A stretch of 64,000 nt of DNA from Halisarca cf. caerulea (GCA_963170055.1 CAUJGJ010000214.1:26001-90000); one strand, 5' to 3'. Counted from the stretch's first letter, positions 24,964 through 37,866 are shown. Numbers and translations: made by a program. Notes: generated from the sequence alone by a model not told the origin.

Positions 24964-26064
24964 CTTCTATTCCATGCAAATTAATTTTCACTCAGTAGAC
25001 TTGATTGGCAACAATTGATTTCATTAACACTAAATTGACTCTATTAACACCTGGTAGTTAATCTCCAGGTGATAACTACCATACATGCCCAGTTTTTCCT
25101 TTGATCTTTCACAAACTGCATGGGATAGAAATATATATATTAACATATCTTGTACCATAAGAAACCGGAAGTAGTACGAGGACTTTGTCTAAACACCACA
25201 AGAATTGACACCTTTTCGCGCCTTGTGTCTTTTATCGAGGGAGTTCGATTTTTTGCTATAACTCTTTTTAGAATGACTTTGGATATAGCCAAGTGCTCTT
25301 CAATTTGCAGTTCGAAAGCCAAGGAGTGCAGATATCAAGTCATAGAAGGAGTTTACGGCGTTTTCACTAAACGCAGAAGCTATAAATTTACGGTTTTCGT
25401 TCGTTTCGATGCGCTTCGATATTCTCAATTCAGACAAGTTTATAAGGTCTTGTCTTACTCAATAGAGCCGCCTCATGGTTCATAAGATGTAGTAAAGCAA
25501 CTCTGCTGCGACACTCTTGAAAGAAAGCTTTGTGTTGAGAGCTAGTCGTCTTTGGGGGAATGCTTTCAGCAATTTGCAATTTGGCCTTGTGGAAAATGGT
25601 AGTTTTCTCCTCGAATCAGCCACAGGGTCCTTTTCTGAATGCACATACTACTTCTAGATGTTTTTGGCGCCTCTAAACTGCATTTGCAACATTGAACTCG
25701 GTGAAATTGAGCTGCAGCGAAGAGTTTACAACTGGCCGTCATCTCCGCAGAAGAACTGTCTTCTCCTTTCCTGAAAGCTCTAACAAGACTATTATCATCT
25801 GTTCCTGTCAGTATTTTATCTGTTTTGTATTTTCTGCCTTTGTACATGGTGTATTTTGGAGTTATCGTAATCATTTCTCAAAGTTCGTCCGATAGTTTCG
25901 TTCGCGTTCTTTGAGATCGATTTGCTCAATAATTTACATTGGAGGCACCACGTTCTATACATCATTAGATAGCCCTATCTTTAGCCTTTCCGTTGATGTA
26001 ATGTTTGGCTGGGTTACTATAGAAAGTAACAGGGGAAAACTCGATCTAAATTTACATTGCGATT

Positions 26065-26119
26065 AGGGCGCATACGGCGTATGGTATTTTGGTGAAATAC
26101 CATACACCATATGCGCCCT
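26065..26119. repeat. 55-bp near-perfect hairpin
   Basis: agggcgcata...atgcgccct folds back on itself with a loop of about four bases (ggtg). Flanking bases TA and TG suggest it may be a tiny MITE inserted at the palindrome centre. Confidence 0.65.
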
Positions 26120-26120
26120 G

Positions 26121-27475
26121 CGCAGGTAAGTTATGTCCGAATCTAGCCAAAACATGGGCGTTTTGTGGTTTTCACAGTATGAATTTCATTACCACTGAAT
26201 TGCGTGGGTTGTTCATGTGCCAGTAACGTGAATCAGCTTAGGAAAAGCCTCGACAAGAAAGTAGAAGCTCCAGACCCTACCCAACTTTACACAGCACGTT
26301 CTATTCTCGAAATTCTAAGCATTAGTTTTTGGATGTTAACGCTTTCTTCGGCAGGTTGGATAGAATGTACGCCGATTTTAAGTATAACTGGATATTGGAA
26401 GGGAAGATTCGACGTCGAGGAAAGTTGACAATCTTTTTCCAACTTCTTTGATCGTTTAGAACCACGGAGCTACGTAAGATCGTATGGTTGAATTGGCCTT
26501 GAGAGAAGTTTTTTTCGGGGCAAATTTCTTTGTGAAAGGCTGAGATCCAAATGGCGGTCCATGACTACAAAAATGTAAGGAGAATTTCTAAGAGGTAAAG
26601 CTATATTTCACTGCGTATACTTTTGATTGGTTGTTTCGTTCGAGATATGCCGCACTATTTCTTGTCTTGTTCTGGCTGGAAAGCCACAAAAGGCTGCACA
26701 TAACAGCCAAGGAGTATAGAATTAAAAAGTATACGCGGTGAAAATGTAAATATTGATCCTACGTTCATTTCAAACCCACTTTATAAGGTTTAAAAGCCAT
26801 CATCCAGATCTCCGCCTTTTGCACTAAAACGTTTTTTCACCACGCGAGCACATACAACTCTAGCCATAGACCTCAGTCTATGCCCTAGCTAGAATTGCAT
26901 GTGATGTCACGTGACTTTACCGAAGGAAGATGACTTTCACCACAAGAAAACTTCATCGAAAAACGCGGTGGTAGAAATCTCCGATTCTCAGCATGAAACT
27001 TTGAGGTATTGTTCGCAAAGGGTCAAACCCCTAGAATCCGAATCAGGGTCTTTGTACGTTGTTTTGTTTACTTTATGTCCAACGGATTATAACTGCTCAC
27101 CCTAGAATTTTGCACAAATCGTTGGACATAACAGCCAATCAGTGGAGCCTAACGACCCTGATTCGGATTTAAGAAGTTCGATATCTGTGTGTTCTTTTGA
27201 GCCCAGTTTTGTGTCCAAAAGCCTAAGTTTCTACCACCGCGTTTTTGCATTTTTATGTTTTCTTATACAGTTGGAAAAACTCGTCACACGAAGTTTTGTG
27301 TCTCTCCACAAGAATCTAAAACACTCAGATCCAAAGTAGATATGCTTAAGAAACAATGCAAAGCGTTTTCTTGGCATCGCTACTCGTGCACATGCAAAAC
27401 AGACCGATTGATTTCACTACTTCGATAACGGCGGCCATTTTTGTTTATGTCCAGATCGGACATAACATACCTACG
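26121..27475. mobile_element. CGCAGG-family MITE at the palindrome centre
   Basis: Begins CGCAGGTAAGTTATGTCC, ends GGACATAACATACCTACG, flanked by TG on both sides. Related in part to the sequence at 63540-63840. Non-coding. Confidence 0.65.
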
Positions 27476-28539
27476 TGATCGCAATGCAAATTTAGATCGT
27501 CTTTTCCCCTGTTACTTTCTATAGTAACCCTGGTCAAACATTACATCATTGGAAAGGCTAAAGATATAGGGCTATCCAATGATAATATTATATAGAACAT
27601 GTTGCTGCTAATGCAAAATTTTCGAGCAAATCGATCTCAAAGAACGCGCTCAAATTTATCGGACGAACATTGACCAATGATTAAGATAACATGCAAATAT
27701 ACAATCTGCAAAGGCAAAAGATACAAAATATTAGAAGTACTGATAGTAACAAATGATAGTAGAGTCTAAGTCCTGTTAGAGCTTTCAGAAAAGGAGAAAA
27801 CCGTTCTTCTGTGGAGATAAAGGCCAGTTGTCAACTCTTCAATACAGCTAAATTTCACCAGATTGAGAGCCCCAAATGGAGTTTTCAAATCCCAAAAGCA
27901 TCAAGGTCAGGAGTATTGTTTGTGTTCAGAAAAGGACCTAGGGACTGATTTGAGAAGAGCAACTAGCGTTTTCCACAAGGCCGAATTGTTGACTCGCCTG
28001 CATCATTCTTCTCTTTCAACTAGCTCTCAGCACAAAGCTTTCTTCCCAGAATAATCGCAGTACAGCTGTTATCCTTCATCCAGGGAACCATCAGACAGCT
28101 GTACTGGGTAAGGCAAGTCCTTACAAACTCGTTTGAACTGAGGATATGGATGCGCATCACAACGGCCGATAACTGTAACTTTATGGCTTCTGCGTTCTCT
28201 GAAAACGCAGTAAACCCCTTCTCTGACTTGATATCTGTAAGCCTTGGCTTTCAAAGTGTAAATGGAACACAACTTAGTAATATACAAAGCTATTCTAAAA
28301 AGAGTTACAACGAAAAATCGAATTCTCTCTACTAAAGACACAAGGCGCTTGAAGGTGTCAATTCTTGTGGTATTTAGAATGGGGTGTCTTTTTTACTTCT
28401 GGTTTCTCATGGTGCAAGATGTGTTAACTGTACAAAAAACATTTGAAAATGGATAAAAGATGTAGGGATGAAAAATTGTCAATCATCAAAAATCACTGGA
28501 ACAAGGAGAGTTGTTTTCTGCACATAGCTGAACAGGCAT

Positions 28540-28720
28540 AGGTATAGACATACAGAAGGTTAGGTATACATTGGGCTAGACGGGCATGAGGATGGACATG
28601 CATAGGTCTAGACTGGCATAGTGCTAGGTATACAAGGAGCTAGATGGGCATAGGACTAGGCAAACATGGGGCTAGTTGGACAGCGAGCTCGACAGAGGTG
28701 GGTTGGACCGGGTACAGTGT
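28540..28720. repeat. gggctagac minisatellite-like repeat
   Basis: Degenerate units of ggcatagggctagac repeat here and recur at 29860-29960, 30060-30180, 56380-56500 and 58200-58330, usually next to the phrase gtgcaaattcctac. Confidence 0.65.
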
Positions 28721-28791
28721 GCAAATTCCTAAGCCCCACAGCTAATAATTTGAAGCAGGATGTAGGAATTTACACACTTCAGTAGGGGCAA

Positions 28792-29380
28792 TATGTGATT
28801 ACATCACAGCTCATGTCACATGACTATCATGTGATAATCGGCCCTTAGCTAAGCAAATTCTTCTTGCAAAATGCCATGTCGTCAAGTAAATCAGCGGATC
28901 AACGTAGGAAGCTTTTGAGTGTTTTACAGTAATCTATATCGAATGCGTCAACTTTTCATCGATGGCGATTTTGATGCCGCGAGTTTCCAAAGAGTTATTA
29001 CTGATTATTTTAGTACTTTTTTAGTATTTGTCGATTATCTTGGGAACTCTTTCAGTAAAAAAAATCCCCATCAGTAGAATATTGGGTAGACTTATTAGGG
29101 ACGGTTTAGTCCATATTCTGTGTCTCTAGGCCAAAGTTTTAATTTACTTGAGAGGAATAACTGCTAAATACAGCCGCTTGGAAAAGCAGCGAGTATTCGA
29201 ACGACAGGCGAAAAATTTGGTCGAAATATAGACAGATGTGTAGCTCAAGTGTGTTCATACAGTCTAAATGTCGTTGTTTACCATTTTTGATACGTATAAG
29301 AGAGAAGAAGCGAATTTGTTAGTAACAAAATCGCCGACTTTCAGAATCCATTAAAATGCAAATGGACATGTCCCACATGT
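28792..29380. mobile_element. GCATG-family MITE, type b, uninterrupted
   Basis: Matches the outer parts of 5521-7278 and, inverted, 48880-49455. The right end is GGACATGTCCCACATGTGG. It serves as the empty-site reference for the 5914-7087 insertion. Confidence 0.65.
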
Positions 29381-29739
29381 GGTAGGTTTTGAAGCAACAC
29401 TTACACTTCTAAAGCAAGAAAAAATGCAATAGGCAATTCCCATACATTCGCCGGATCAGCCATTTTTGGATCAGCGAAATGGCTATGCAAGACTAGATGT
29501 ACGCGTACGTATGTATATACACAAGTTCTGTACTTCGATGATTGTTGACTTTAGCGCTCTTTTTGTTTGAGCATTTGTTTCTAGATGGGTATATATATAC
29601 ATTGATATTAGGTAACTGCATAATATATAGATTATAGTTTATTTATCTTACAAGATTTGATTGTGTTACTTCTCAACTGCAGTGGAAACCTATTTAAGCA
29701 AATGCTTCGCTATAAAAGGAAAAACCACACGAACAAGGG

Positions 29740-30560
29740 TGTATAAAAACCATTTAAAATAGTAAAAGGATATAGGATTGACACAGGATTGTGCAAAAAG
29801 CCATTATCAAAAAAGGATTCCCTAAAAACACTTGGAACAAGGGTTGTTGCAAAAACGGTACAGGGCTAGGTGGGCAAAGCGCAAGACAGGCATAGGGCTA
29901 GACGAGCATAGGGCTACACATACATGAGGCTATAGACAAGTATAGGGCTAGACAGAGTTAAGTTGGACTGAGTGCACACTGTGCAAATTCCTACATCCCG
30001 CAGCACATACGTATGTACTGTATAATGTGCTGCACATGTGGGATGTAGAAATTTGCACAGTGTGCACTCAGTTCAACTAAACTCTGTCTAGCCCTATACT
30101 TGTCTAGCCTCATGTATGTGTAACCCTATGCTCGTCTAGCCCTATGCCTGTCTTGCCCTTTGCCCAACTAGCCCTGTACTGGTTTTGCAACTTACCCTTG
30201 TTCCAAGTGTATTTGGAGAATCCTTTTTTGATAATGAACACCTTCCATTATGTAATGCACAATTCCATTGTGAAATATTCCAGCCTAGGATCCACAAATT
30301 TACAAACCCTTAGAGATAGCAGCTGTACCAACTGTAAATCCACTGTAAAAGTTGTTTACAGTTACATTGTTTTGTGTTTTGAAGTGACAAACACAAAACA
30401 ACTCTTTGATCTTTCCTTTGATCTCCTTGGGTTTGCAAATTTGTGGATCCTTGGCTAAATATTTCATAATGGAATTGTGCATTATAAATTGGAAGGTGTT
30501 AATGGCTCTTTGCACGATTTTTACTATTTTTAAATGGTTATTATATACCCTTTAATAATA
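29740..30560. repeat. Large imperfect palindrome of gggctagac sequence, split by a foldback MITE
   Basis: The left arm (about 29740-30000) and right arm (about 30020-30236 plus 30505-30560) are inverted copies centred near 30010 (cacatacgtatgtac). The right arm is interrupted by the element at 30237-30500. Confidence 0.65.
30237..30500. mobile_element. AACACCTTCC foldback MITE, copy 1, 4-bp TSD
   Basis: Ends AACACCTTCCATTATG and its inverse; AATG is duplicated at 30233-30236 and 30501-30504. The opposite palindrome arm shows the uninterrupted target. The second copy is 33412-33676. Confidence 0.8.
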
Positions 30561-30877
30561 ATAATAATAATATGAAACAGTGACCTTTTACGCTATGTAA
30601 ACTTTCTGATTTTAAGCAAAAGTAAAGAACTTAGAGACCCTTTGTAGACTTTTATCTATCTAAAATTTAGCAAAACGTCAGAATATGGGGTTTTTGGAGT
30701 TCCAAAACGTACCAGAAGTGAGTTTTGGCACAAATATGTTAGGCCCGTATGTACGGGCAGCCATTTTGTTTTGGCGTCATCCCTACATATGTAGTACTAC
30801 TGTACTACATGATATATACTATGATAGTGTACTTGTAGTACAGTCCTGTTTATGCATTATAATTATTCCTTGTGTAG

Positions 30878-31003
30878 AGGGAGCGAGATGATTACTGTAA
30901 GGAGAGTGAAAAGCATGCCAAGGAGTTATCTGATGCCAAACGTAAAATTGATTCTCTGCAAAAAGATGTAAAAGTTCACAAGAATCTACATATAGAAAGA
31001 ACA
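30878..31003 (+). CDS. Coiled-coil gene exon 9
   Basis: The acceptor ttgtgtag precedes 30878 and the donor gtaatt follows 31003. It encodes 42 residues, six heptads, with core KELSDAKRKIDSLQKDVK. Phase 0 and strongly coiled-coil in character. Confidence 0.85.
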
Positions 31004-31077
31004 GTAATTTTTTAAAATGTTCCTGCACAAAAAACTTTTGCCATTGCACTGCATGTCTCATTTTCTTTTTTTTAAAG

Positions 31078-31194
31078 CAAGAGTGTGCTAAGGTTGAAGC
31101 ACAACTTAAGATGGCGAAAGAAGGACAAGTTGACTTCATAAAACTGAAAGATGAAGAAATTGAAAAGCTGCAAGGACTATTAAATGATAGTGAG
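31078..31194 (+). CDS. Coiled-coil gene exon 10
   Basis: A long pyrimidine tract ending tttaaag precedes 31078 and a consensus donor (gtgagt) follows 31194. It encodes 39 residues with core LKDEEIEKLQGLLNDSE. Phase 0. It sits 74 bp after exon 9. Confidence 0.85.
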
Positions 31195-31544
31195 GTGAGT
31201 GCTATGACACATGTGATCATATGAATTAGATAGCGTTCTGAAGTGCCCTTGTGACTCATGGTTGTATAAGCCATAGAACACAAAATGCTATATTAATTGT
31301 CTAACTAGTATACACTCCGTGTCTAAGTAATACAGTGCGTAACGCCTAAAGAGTAGTTTCGTATGGAAAGCCAAAGTGGACAAAATTCGGTATCGGAACG
31401 CGATTCCTTGATCCTCGAGGATCGATAGCCGATTCGTGATCTTCGATACACGATTCTTGATCCTCGATACATGATTCTTGATCCTCGATACACGATTCTC
31501 GATACATGATTCTCGATCCTCGATCGACAGCACACAACACACAC

Positions 31545-31551
31545 ACAGTGG

Positions 31552-31606
<55 letters not shown>

Positions 31607-31682
31607 GCAGTGACACACATAGCGACACACACAGTGACATACACACACAAACACACACACACACACAAACACGCACGCACAC
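31545..31682. repeat. (CA)n microsatellite
   Basis: Interrupted CA dinucleotide tract. Confidence 0.95.
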
Positions 31683-31988
31683 GCAACATGTATATCATGT
31701 AACTGAATGCATGCATATAAAACATGAATCAGAAGTGCAGTGCCTCAATCTCCAGCTTCCCTCAATGCATCACGATAGCTAATACACAAGTACAACTGAG
31801 CTATTTATAATCTCACTTAGCCCATTTCAGAAGGTATAAAATGAAGGAAATAAAATGTTACATTGTATAAAATATAAAATGTAACATTTGTAAGTACTGA
31901 GCTCCAAGAATTGGGAGCTAGATGAGGAGCCAAGTAGCTGTATTCTGATTCAGGCTTTACATGCATTCAGATACATGATATACCTGTT

Positions 31989-31989
<1 letters not shown>

Positions 31990-32034
<45 letters not shown>

Positions 32035-32039
32035 GTGTG

Positions 32040-32104
<65 letters not shown>

Positions 32105-32117
32105 GTACATGTGTGTG

Positions 32118-32154
<37 letters not shown>

Positions 32155-32158
32155 ACAT
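31990..32158. repeat. (GT)n microsatellite
   Basis: Interrupted GT dinucleotide tract immediately left of a type-d MITE. Confidence 0.95.
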
Positions 32159-32827
32159 GTGGGACATGTCCGTGCTAATTCGAAGGTGTGAAATTTCGGT
32201 CATTTTTCAACTTCTGTTCTCAACTTGTACGTGTTTAGAATATCGAAGAAGGACGTTTGTAGTTAGCAGACATGTAAACTTCTCGTTGAACTTAGTTTTA
32301 AATGAATATTGTCTATATTGAATCTGCTACAAAGGTTTTCCCTACCCCTACGCGCGAAGGAATTTCTGTGGGTGCTGCATGGTGGAAGGGCTTCTGGGAT
32401 ATATTTTTACATAAATCGCGATAGCGAAGTATTTATTAAGTTCTCCATGTTGTGTATTTTGCCATTCCTCTCTAAAGCCGAGATTGGTAAAATCAGCCCA
32501 GAAAATCAGAACATGGAAAAGTTAGATCATATCAATAACTCATATTTGGTAATATAAAACTGCCTTAGCCTTGTTCCCTCATGCAGCACCCAGCGCAAAA
32601 CAAAAATTCTAAAGAACTTTAAAGTTTAGTCACATGTCAGCATGTGACAGAGCATTGGTGACGACAAAGAATGTCACTAAACATGGATTTGGCATTCGTA
32701 TACGCCCGAATAACAACACGAATCATGAAATATATGCGTGACAAATATTTTATCGGTGCCGAAATATAATATTACATCACTATGCAAACTGAGAAGCGCT
32801 ATCATAACAAAAGTGGACATGTCCCAC

Positions 32828-32831
<4 letters not shown>
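32154..32831. mobile_element. GCATG-family MITE, type d, complete
   Basis: Ends ACATGTGGGACATGTCC and GGACATGTCCCACATGT frame about 678 bp. It lies between two GT tracts. It matches 20546-21216 and 14200-15312. Confidence 0.75.
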
Positions 32832-33042
<211 letters not shown>

Positions 33043-33411
33043 GATACTTTATGCATACATATGTATATAGAATATCTATGGTGTGTGTAAGCATGTGTAA
33101 GAGGGTGGTGTGGGTGTATGTAACTCTGTAGCATGTATGCTCTGTGTGTGTGTGTTGTGTGCTGTTGAGGATTGAGAATCGAGGATCGAGGATCAAGGAT
33201 CAAGAATCGTGTATTGAGGACAAGAATCGTGTATCGAGGATTGAGAATCGTGTATCGAGGATCAAGAATCGTGTATCGAGGATCAAGAATTGTGTATCGA
33301 GGATCAAGAATTGGCTATCGATCTTCGAGGATCAAAGATCGCGTTCCGATACCGAATTTTGTCCACTTAGGCTTTCCATAGTTTCGAGGAACCAGTGCGC
33401 TAAGGGCGATT

Positions 33412-33676
33412 AACACCTTCCATTATGCAATGCACAATTCCATTATGAAATATTCCAGCCTAGGATCCACAAATTTGCAAAGACTTAGAGATAGCAGCTG
33501 TACCAGCTGTAACTCCACTGTAAAAGTTATTTACAGCTACAATGTTTTGTGTTTTGAATAGGCAAACACAAAACAACTCCTTTGATCTTTCCTATGATCT
33601 TCATGGGTTTGCAAATTTGTGTATCCTTGGCTGTATATTTCATAATGGAATTGTGCATTACAAATTGGAAGGTGTT
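33412..33676. mobile_element. AACACCTTCC foldback MITE, copy 2, 4-bp TSD
   Basis: Homologous to 30237-30500. GATT is duplicated at 33408-33411 and 33677-33680, a different 4-bp target from copy 1. Confidence 0.8.
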
Positions 33677-33680
33677 GATT

Positions 33681-34116
33681 ATTTCCGCATTCAACTTCCG
33701 CCGTTCCCGTCTTTTGTGCGCGTGGTTGCACCTGGGAACGTTCTTCATTGCCTATGAAAGAAAAGAAAATACGATTACATTTACTGGGAACGGCGAGCCT
33801 TTCAAGCAGAAAGTCTTCTTGCTACCGGCTTAGCTCATCGTACCAGTGTCTTGGCTCGCAATTCATCAAAACTCGCTGAAATGCTTGGAGTGACCCAATA
33901 CCTGAATTTGTGTGATTTTCACTTTTGTAGCTGAGAATCTGTTCGTTCTGCAATCGAAAATTGTTCAATTTCAGCAGGATTTCATACATGCGCAGGGCCC
34001 TAGCTTCCTACACTCTCACTGCAAGAGCTATTAGTTTTAATTCTTTAGCAAGAGTACTCCAATAGATTGTACTGTTGGATGATGTGTAAAGATGATGCAG
34101 AATATACTTAAACACC
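33681..34116. other. Intron sequence, no gene seen
   Basis: No exon with phase-0 splice sites and no repeat with recognisable ends. Confidence 0.4.
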
Positions 34117-34315
34117 GTCTCGCTTGCAAAAGTTGATCACAGGCCTGTGAATCTTCCCACAGAGAACGCATCTGCAGGTACAAAAACGCAAACTAATGTA
34201 TGGATAGATGCATACATTGCAAAGCGTTAGTTTCCATTTTTGTACCTGCAGAAGAGTTCTCTGCGGTTCACTGTGGAAGGATTCGAAGGCCTGCGTCTAC
34301 TTTTGCGAGTGAGAC
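34117..34315. repeat. 199-bp foldback, GTCTCGC ends
   Basis: The halves from gtctcgcttgcaaaag and to cttttgcgagtgagac are inverted copies, including the shared inner word ctgcaggtacaaaaa. Confidence 0.65.
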
Positions 34316-34680
34316 AGTATTCTTGAAACTACTCTTTAGGCATTACGCACTGTAAGTTCTAGTGGGAGGTTCTCGCATGCATTGAATGTTGATTACTGTT
34401 GTTTACCCTTATGGTGAAGTTTGTTTCATTATGACACCTTTCTGTGGCTTCACCCTACTGCACAAACAATAATTTTTGCATTACTTTATTTTCATGAATT
34501 TTGCAAAATTTATATATAATGACCTTGCATTTGCAAAGTTCAATCACGAATATTTGGTTAGATATATACATCAAAGTAGTATATTATAGTAGGACAGTCT
34601 TTTTACATGGTCCTGTGTCAATCCTACTTTCATTTACCATTTTAAAATATTTTTTAATATATGCCCTATATATAATATAT

Positions 34681-34812
34681 AACGCATGGTAGAGAGGTTG
34701 ATTGCAGAAATATTGGACCGAGGGCACTTGGTTCAACTGGGGTGCACAGCACCGAGGTTGATATAGAGCCAGAGGTCTGATATTTCTGCAATCAACCTCT
34801 CTACCATGAGTT
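34681..34812. repeat. Foldback with GGTAGAGAGGTTGATTGC arms
   Basis: ggtagagaggttgattgc at the left pairs with its exact complement at the right around a loop of about 60 bp. Confidence 0.65.
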
Positions 34813-35164
34813 ATATAATATATCGTATGGTAAACCAACTTTAGATTAAGATTGAGGCTTTGAAGTGATCAATTTTCCTTTAAGTGCATGCCTGAAAATC
34901 AGTAGCTATGAGATGTCTGCCACTTTTTCGACATCCAATATGAGCCAACTGATCATTTTGGCGTATATCAGACCTCCCTCCATTACTAAATTCCCTATGG
35001 TTGCACAATTAGCATACTATATATAGTACCATATATACATATTTATCCAACTCGGATGCATGTTCATATACAAAGTACTAGATATATTCACGTGTTAGTG
35101 TAAGTGTAACTTAGAACTGTACCTTGTTCCCACAGAAAACAGGGTGATTTATTCGAATGCTTTG

Positions 35165-35222
35165 ATACATTCTGCCATGATTTTGTTTTATGTCCAAATT
35201 GGACGTAACATACCTTTGTGTA
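35165..35222. repeat. Terminal scrap of CGCAGG family
   Basis: attttgttttatgtccaa then ggacgtaacataccttt resembles the right end of the family. Confidence 0.4.
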
Positions 35223-35299
35223 GGATGCCCCTTGCATGTCACTCTCCATGTGGCTCCACCTAAATAGTATTGATAACTACTTTCTTTGTCACTTCAAAG

Positions 35300-35425
35300 G
35301 CTGGCCATAGCAAAACTGTGACAGAATTGAAGGAGATGAAGAAGAACGCAGAGAGTCTTGCAAAAGAGAAAGAAGAGTTGAAGTGTACAGTCAATGAGAA
35401 AGAGGAGCATGTGCAGCGTTGTGAG
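35300..35425 (+). CDS. Coiled-coil gene exon 11
   Basis: The acceptor ttctttgtcacttcaaag precedes 35300 and the donor gttaga follows 35425. It encodes 42 residues, six heptads, with core LKEMKKNAESLAKEKEELK. A second AG at 35309-35310 was rejected because it breaks the phase-0 frame. Confidence 0.8.
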
Positions 35426-35515
35426 GTTAGAGACTTTGAGCACAAATATTTACTGGGCTATTATGCATTCATAAACACTAACTAGCAAAGTTAAACTATG
35501 ATATTGTTTTTCCAG

Positions 35516-35665
35516 GACACTATAAATGTTTTGAAGAGCAGTGTAGAAGACCTTTGGAGAAATGCTTTCCCTAAGGATCCACCTTGTAACCACCTGATTG
35601 GTGATATTCACGATACCAAGTGGGAAGTCTTTGAGGGTATTAAGAACCAATTTGCTAAACTGAAG
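35516..35665 (+). CDS. Coiled-coil gene exon 12
   Basis: The acceptor gtttttccag precedes 35516 and the donor gtgaga follows 35665. The 50 residues are less repetitive than the earlier exons and contain a proline- and cysteine-bearing segment (FPKDPPCNHLIGDIHD), perhaps a hinge or a small folded piece between coils. Phase 0. Confidence 0.8.
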
Positions 35666-35982
35666 GTGAGATCAATGAAGAGTAAACTGGTTGTCTGTAT
35701 GCTGCTCCAAATGGGTATGACTTGCTTCTACTGTGAGTTCTCCTTTCGGACCCAGTCGGTTTTTAGAAGAAATGCTCACTAAGTTGAAGAAGCCAATTTT
35801 TGCCACAGCGAGAAGTAAACTTAGCATCATAGCAGAGAAAGTCTTCTTTAACAATCATACTGCCGATTCCCTTCTTAAACTCGATTTTTAGCATTCAAAT
35901 TGCTTAGTCAAATTTTTGAAATTATAGTCAATGACACCTGACCAAAGTCCATGAACAGATGCTATAATGGTTAAGACATATA

Positions 35983-37195
35983 CACAGGGGCATTATAGCG
36001 TATTTCAGAATGTGGGGATTTTAGGTGACAAAGTATTGGAATGTAGGGAATTTAATCTGTCACCTTTTTCATACACATCATGACTACCTCATAGGAAAAC
36101 GTCACATGTGTCATCACAAGTTGCATAATCTCTGTCTGTAGCGGGAAATGTTTGCGAATTGCGGGAGTTACGATTTGAGCTTTTGCGCCGCCAAATCCGT
36201 CATTTTAAAGCTTTTAAAAGATGGATATGGTGACTAAAAGTATCAAATACCACATATGGACAATTTGCGTACACCAAAGTTGCAATAAAGAACCATTCGC
36301 ACAAAGATATTCACCCAAAATCCCCGAAATTGGTATCTAAAGCCTAGATATTTCACTAAAGTATCCAAACAATATCAGAATCATACGATAATATCAAGAG
36401 TTACCCTATTAATAGTGATGGCGAGAGGATTTTACAAAAAAATAATACGAAGATCAGTTAAAACAACTGTAACTCACCCATAATCGTTCGCAAACAAAGA
36501 TCGATTAATCAGAATCAAAGATTTAGTGTCCAACTTCCTTCGCTGAGAAAAACTAAACAAAACGACGAAACTAACTTTGATATCGAAACTCTAACAGTAG
36601 CATAGCAAATTTTCATGCGCGTAACCAACTTGGAATGATACATAATGTCATCAATGATGTCACATTAAAATGGCGGCTTTCAACTTGTTTCAAAAAGAAT
36701 GTAGAATCCATACGTCTAGATGGCCCTTCTTTGCGATGGGGACTGCAAAAACTATTTCAAAGTACCTTGTGCATTCGTTTATTTTGAGCAGAGAAAATAT
36801 AACCAGGTATGCAAAAGATATAAGCATTTTTATGGTTTAATTTTCACTATTTTACAGCGGAAAAGTACATTTTTGGTTATATCTATGTCATTTGGGGTTA
36901 TATATTTTCCGCTCAGGAATACCTTATGCAGTCGACTTTACTCTTCAATTTGAAACTAGTTTTGCCCCTATTAAAGCACTTCTACATGTGCGTACATCGA
37001 CATTTACTGCAAAATGGTATTTTTTTAGATTCTTATTTACTTATTTTCGCATACAATATAGGCTTGTTTTTTGGTTTAATGTTTTGACAATAAGCATTAA
37101 AATGTGTAGAAGATTTAAAATGAGCCAGAAATTATTTCTGCGAGTCAAAATCGTGATGTATTTGTCTCCCCTTTTTGACGGCAGCCATTTTTATA
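35983..37195 (+). mobile_element. 1.2-kb repeat with CACAGG end, copy 2, joined to transposase
   Basis: The left end CACAGGGGCATTATAGCG and the body match 54428-55650 and, inverted, 10588-11843 up to ggcagccattttt. The expected right terminus is missing; transposase coding sequence follows instead. Confidence 0.65.
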
Positions 37196-37248
37196 GTTGT
37201 CTAAAAGACGGTACTGGTTCTGACTGTAGTTTTAGCACTCCTGTAAGC

Positions 37249-37866
37249 ATGGAAGAACACCTGATTGAGGATCACAACACAGAGTGGGTTGGTAGCTTGG
37301 AGAGGTTGAATCAAATGTCTTTGTCCATTTTGTTGCACGGTGTTTTAGTGAGGCAGTTGCAGATGGGTATCACAGAGAGTGATAAAGTAATATCGTCATT
37401 TTTGGGTGTTAGTAGTAGGACCATTTGGGAATGGCGTTCAATGTTTTTTGCCAATGAGGGATGCTTTACAGACACTATGCAGGGGAAATACACAAGAAGC
37501 CTTCTTTGGGATAATGAAGATTTGAACGAGCAGGCAGCCAGATTTATACGAGCCAATGCATCTGTCAAGGGCAAGCCAAACCTGACTGCAGCTGAGTTTT
37601 GTGAATGGGTCAATGATTACCTACTACCAACATCCACCCTGGACAACACTCTTCCTCAGCGTATTGGACTTACCACTGCAACTAGGTGGATGCACGAGCT
37701 GGGTTTTTCTGTCATCAATAAAAGCAAAGGCATTTACATTGATGGCCACGAACGTGATGATGTTGTTGCTTCTCGCAATAGATTTTTAAGAAAGATGACT
37801 GCCATAGGATTTCTCCGTGAATTGAATGCCCCAACAGAGCAAATTTGCCAGTTGCTTACCTTCTGA
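37249..37866 (+). pseudogene. DDE transposase N-terminal half, ends at frameshift
   Basis: From an in-frame ATG at 37249 about 205 residues run to a stop. The first part has helix-turn-helix-like content (LGVSSRTIWEWRSMF), then a segment including TTATRWMHELGF and ends near NAPTEQ. The reading frame upstream of 37249 is translated 1.2-kb repeat, so a start further up is unlikely. The sequence continues in the +1 frame from about 37838. The break may be a real mutation, a small intron or an assembly error. Confidence 0.7.

Larger units (their letters stand above)
25140..28427. mobile_element. 3.3-kb palindromic TTAA element with ~920-bp inverted arms
   Basis: The left arm (about 25144-26064) and the right arm (about 27476-28423) are inverted copies of each other. 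Each outer end is TTAA followed by CAYATCTTGYACCAT. The TTAA target suggests piggyBac-type movement. The centre is occupied by a small hairpin element and a CGCAGG-family MITE. Open frames in each arm mirror one another and look like non-coding arm sequence, not genes. Confidence 0.7.

Noticed and set aside
25150..28341. Mirror-image open frames of 85-111 codons
   Set aside because: They are the two inverted arms of the palindromic element; no family motif and frames are not conserved between arms.
36892..37248. N-terminal extension of the transposase frame
   Set aside because: The DNA is the 1.2-kb repeat also found at 54428-55650 and 10588-11843, where it is not open in the same way; coding similarity starts later.
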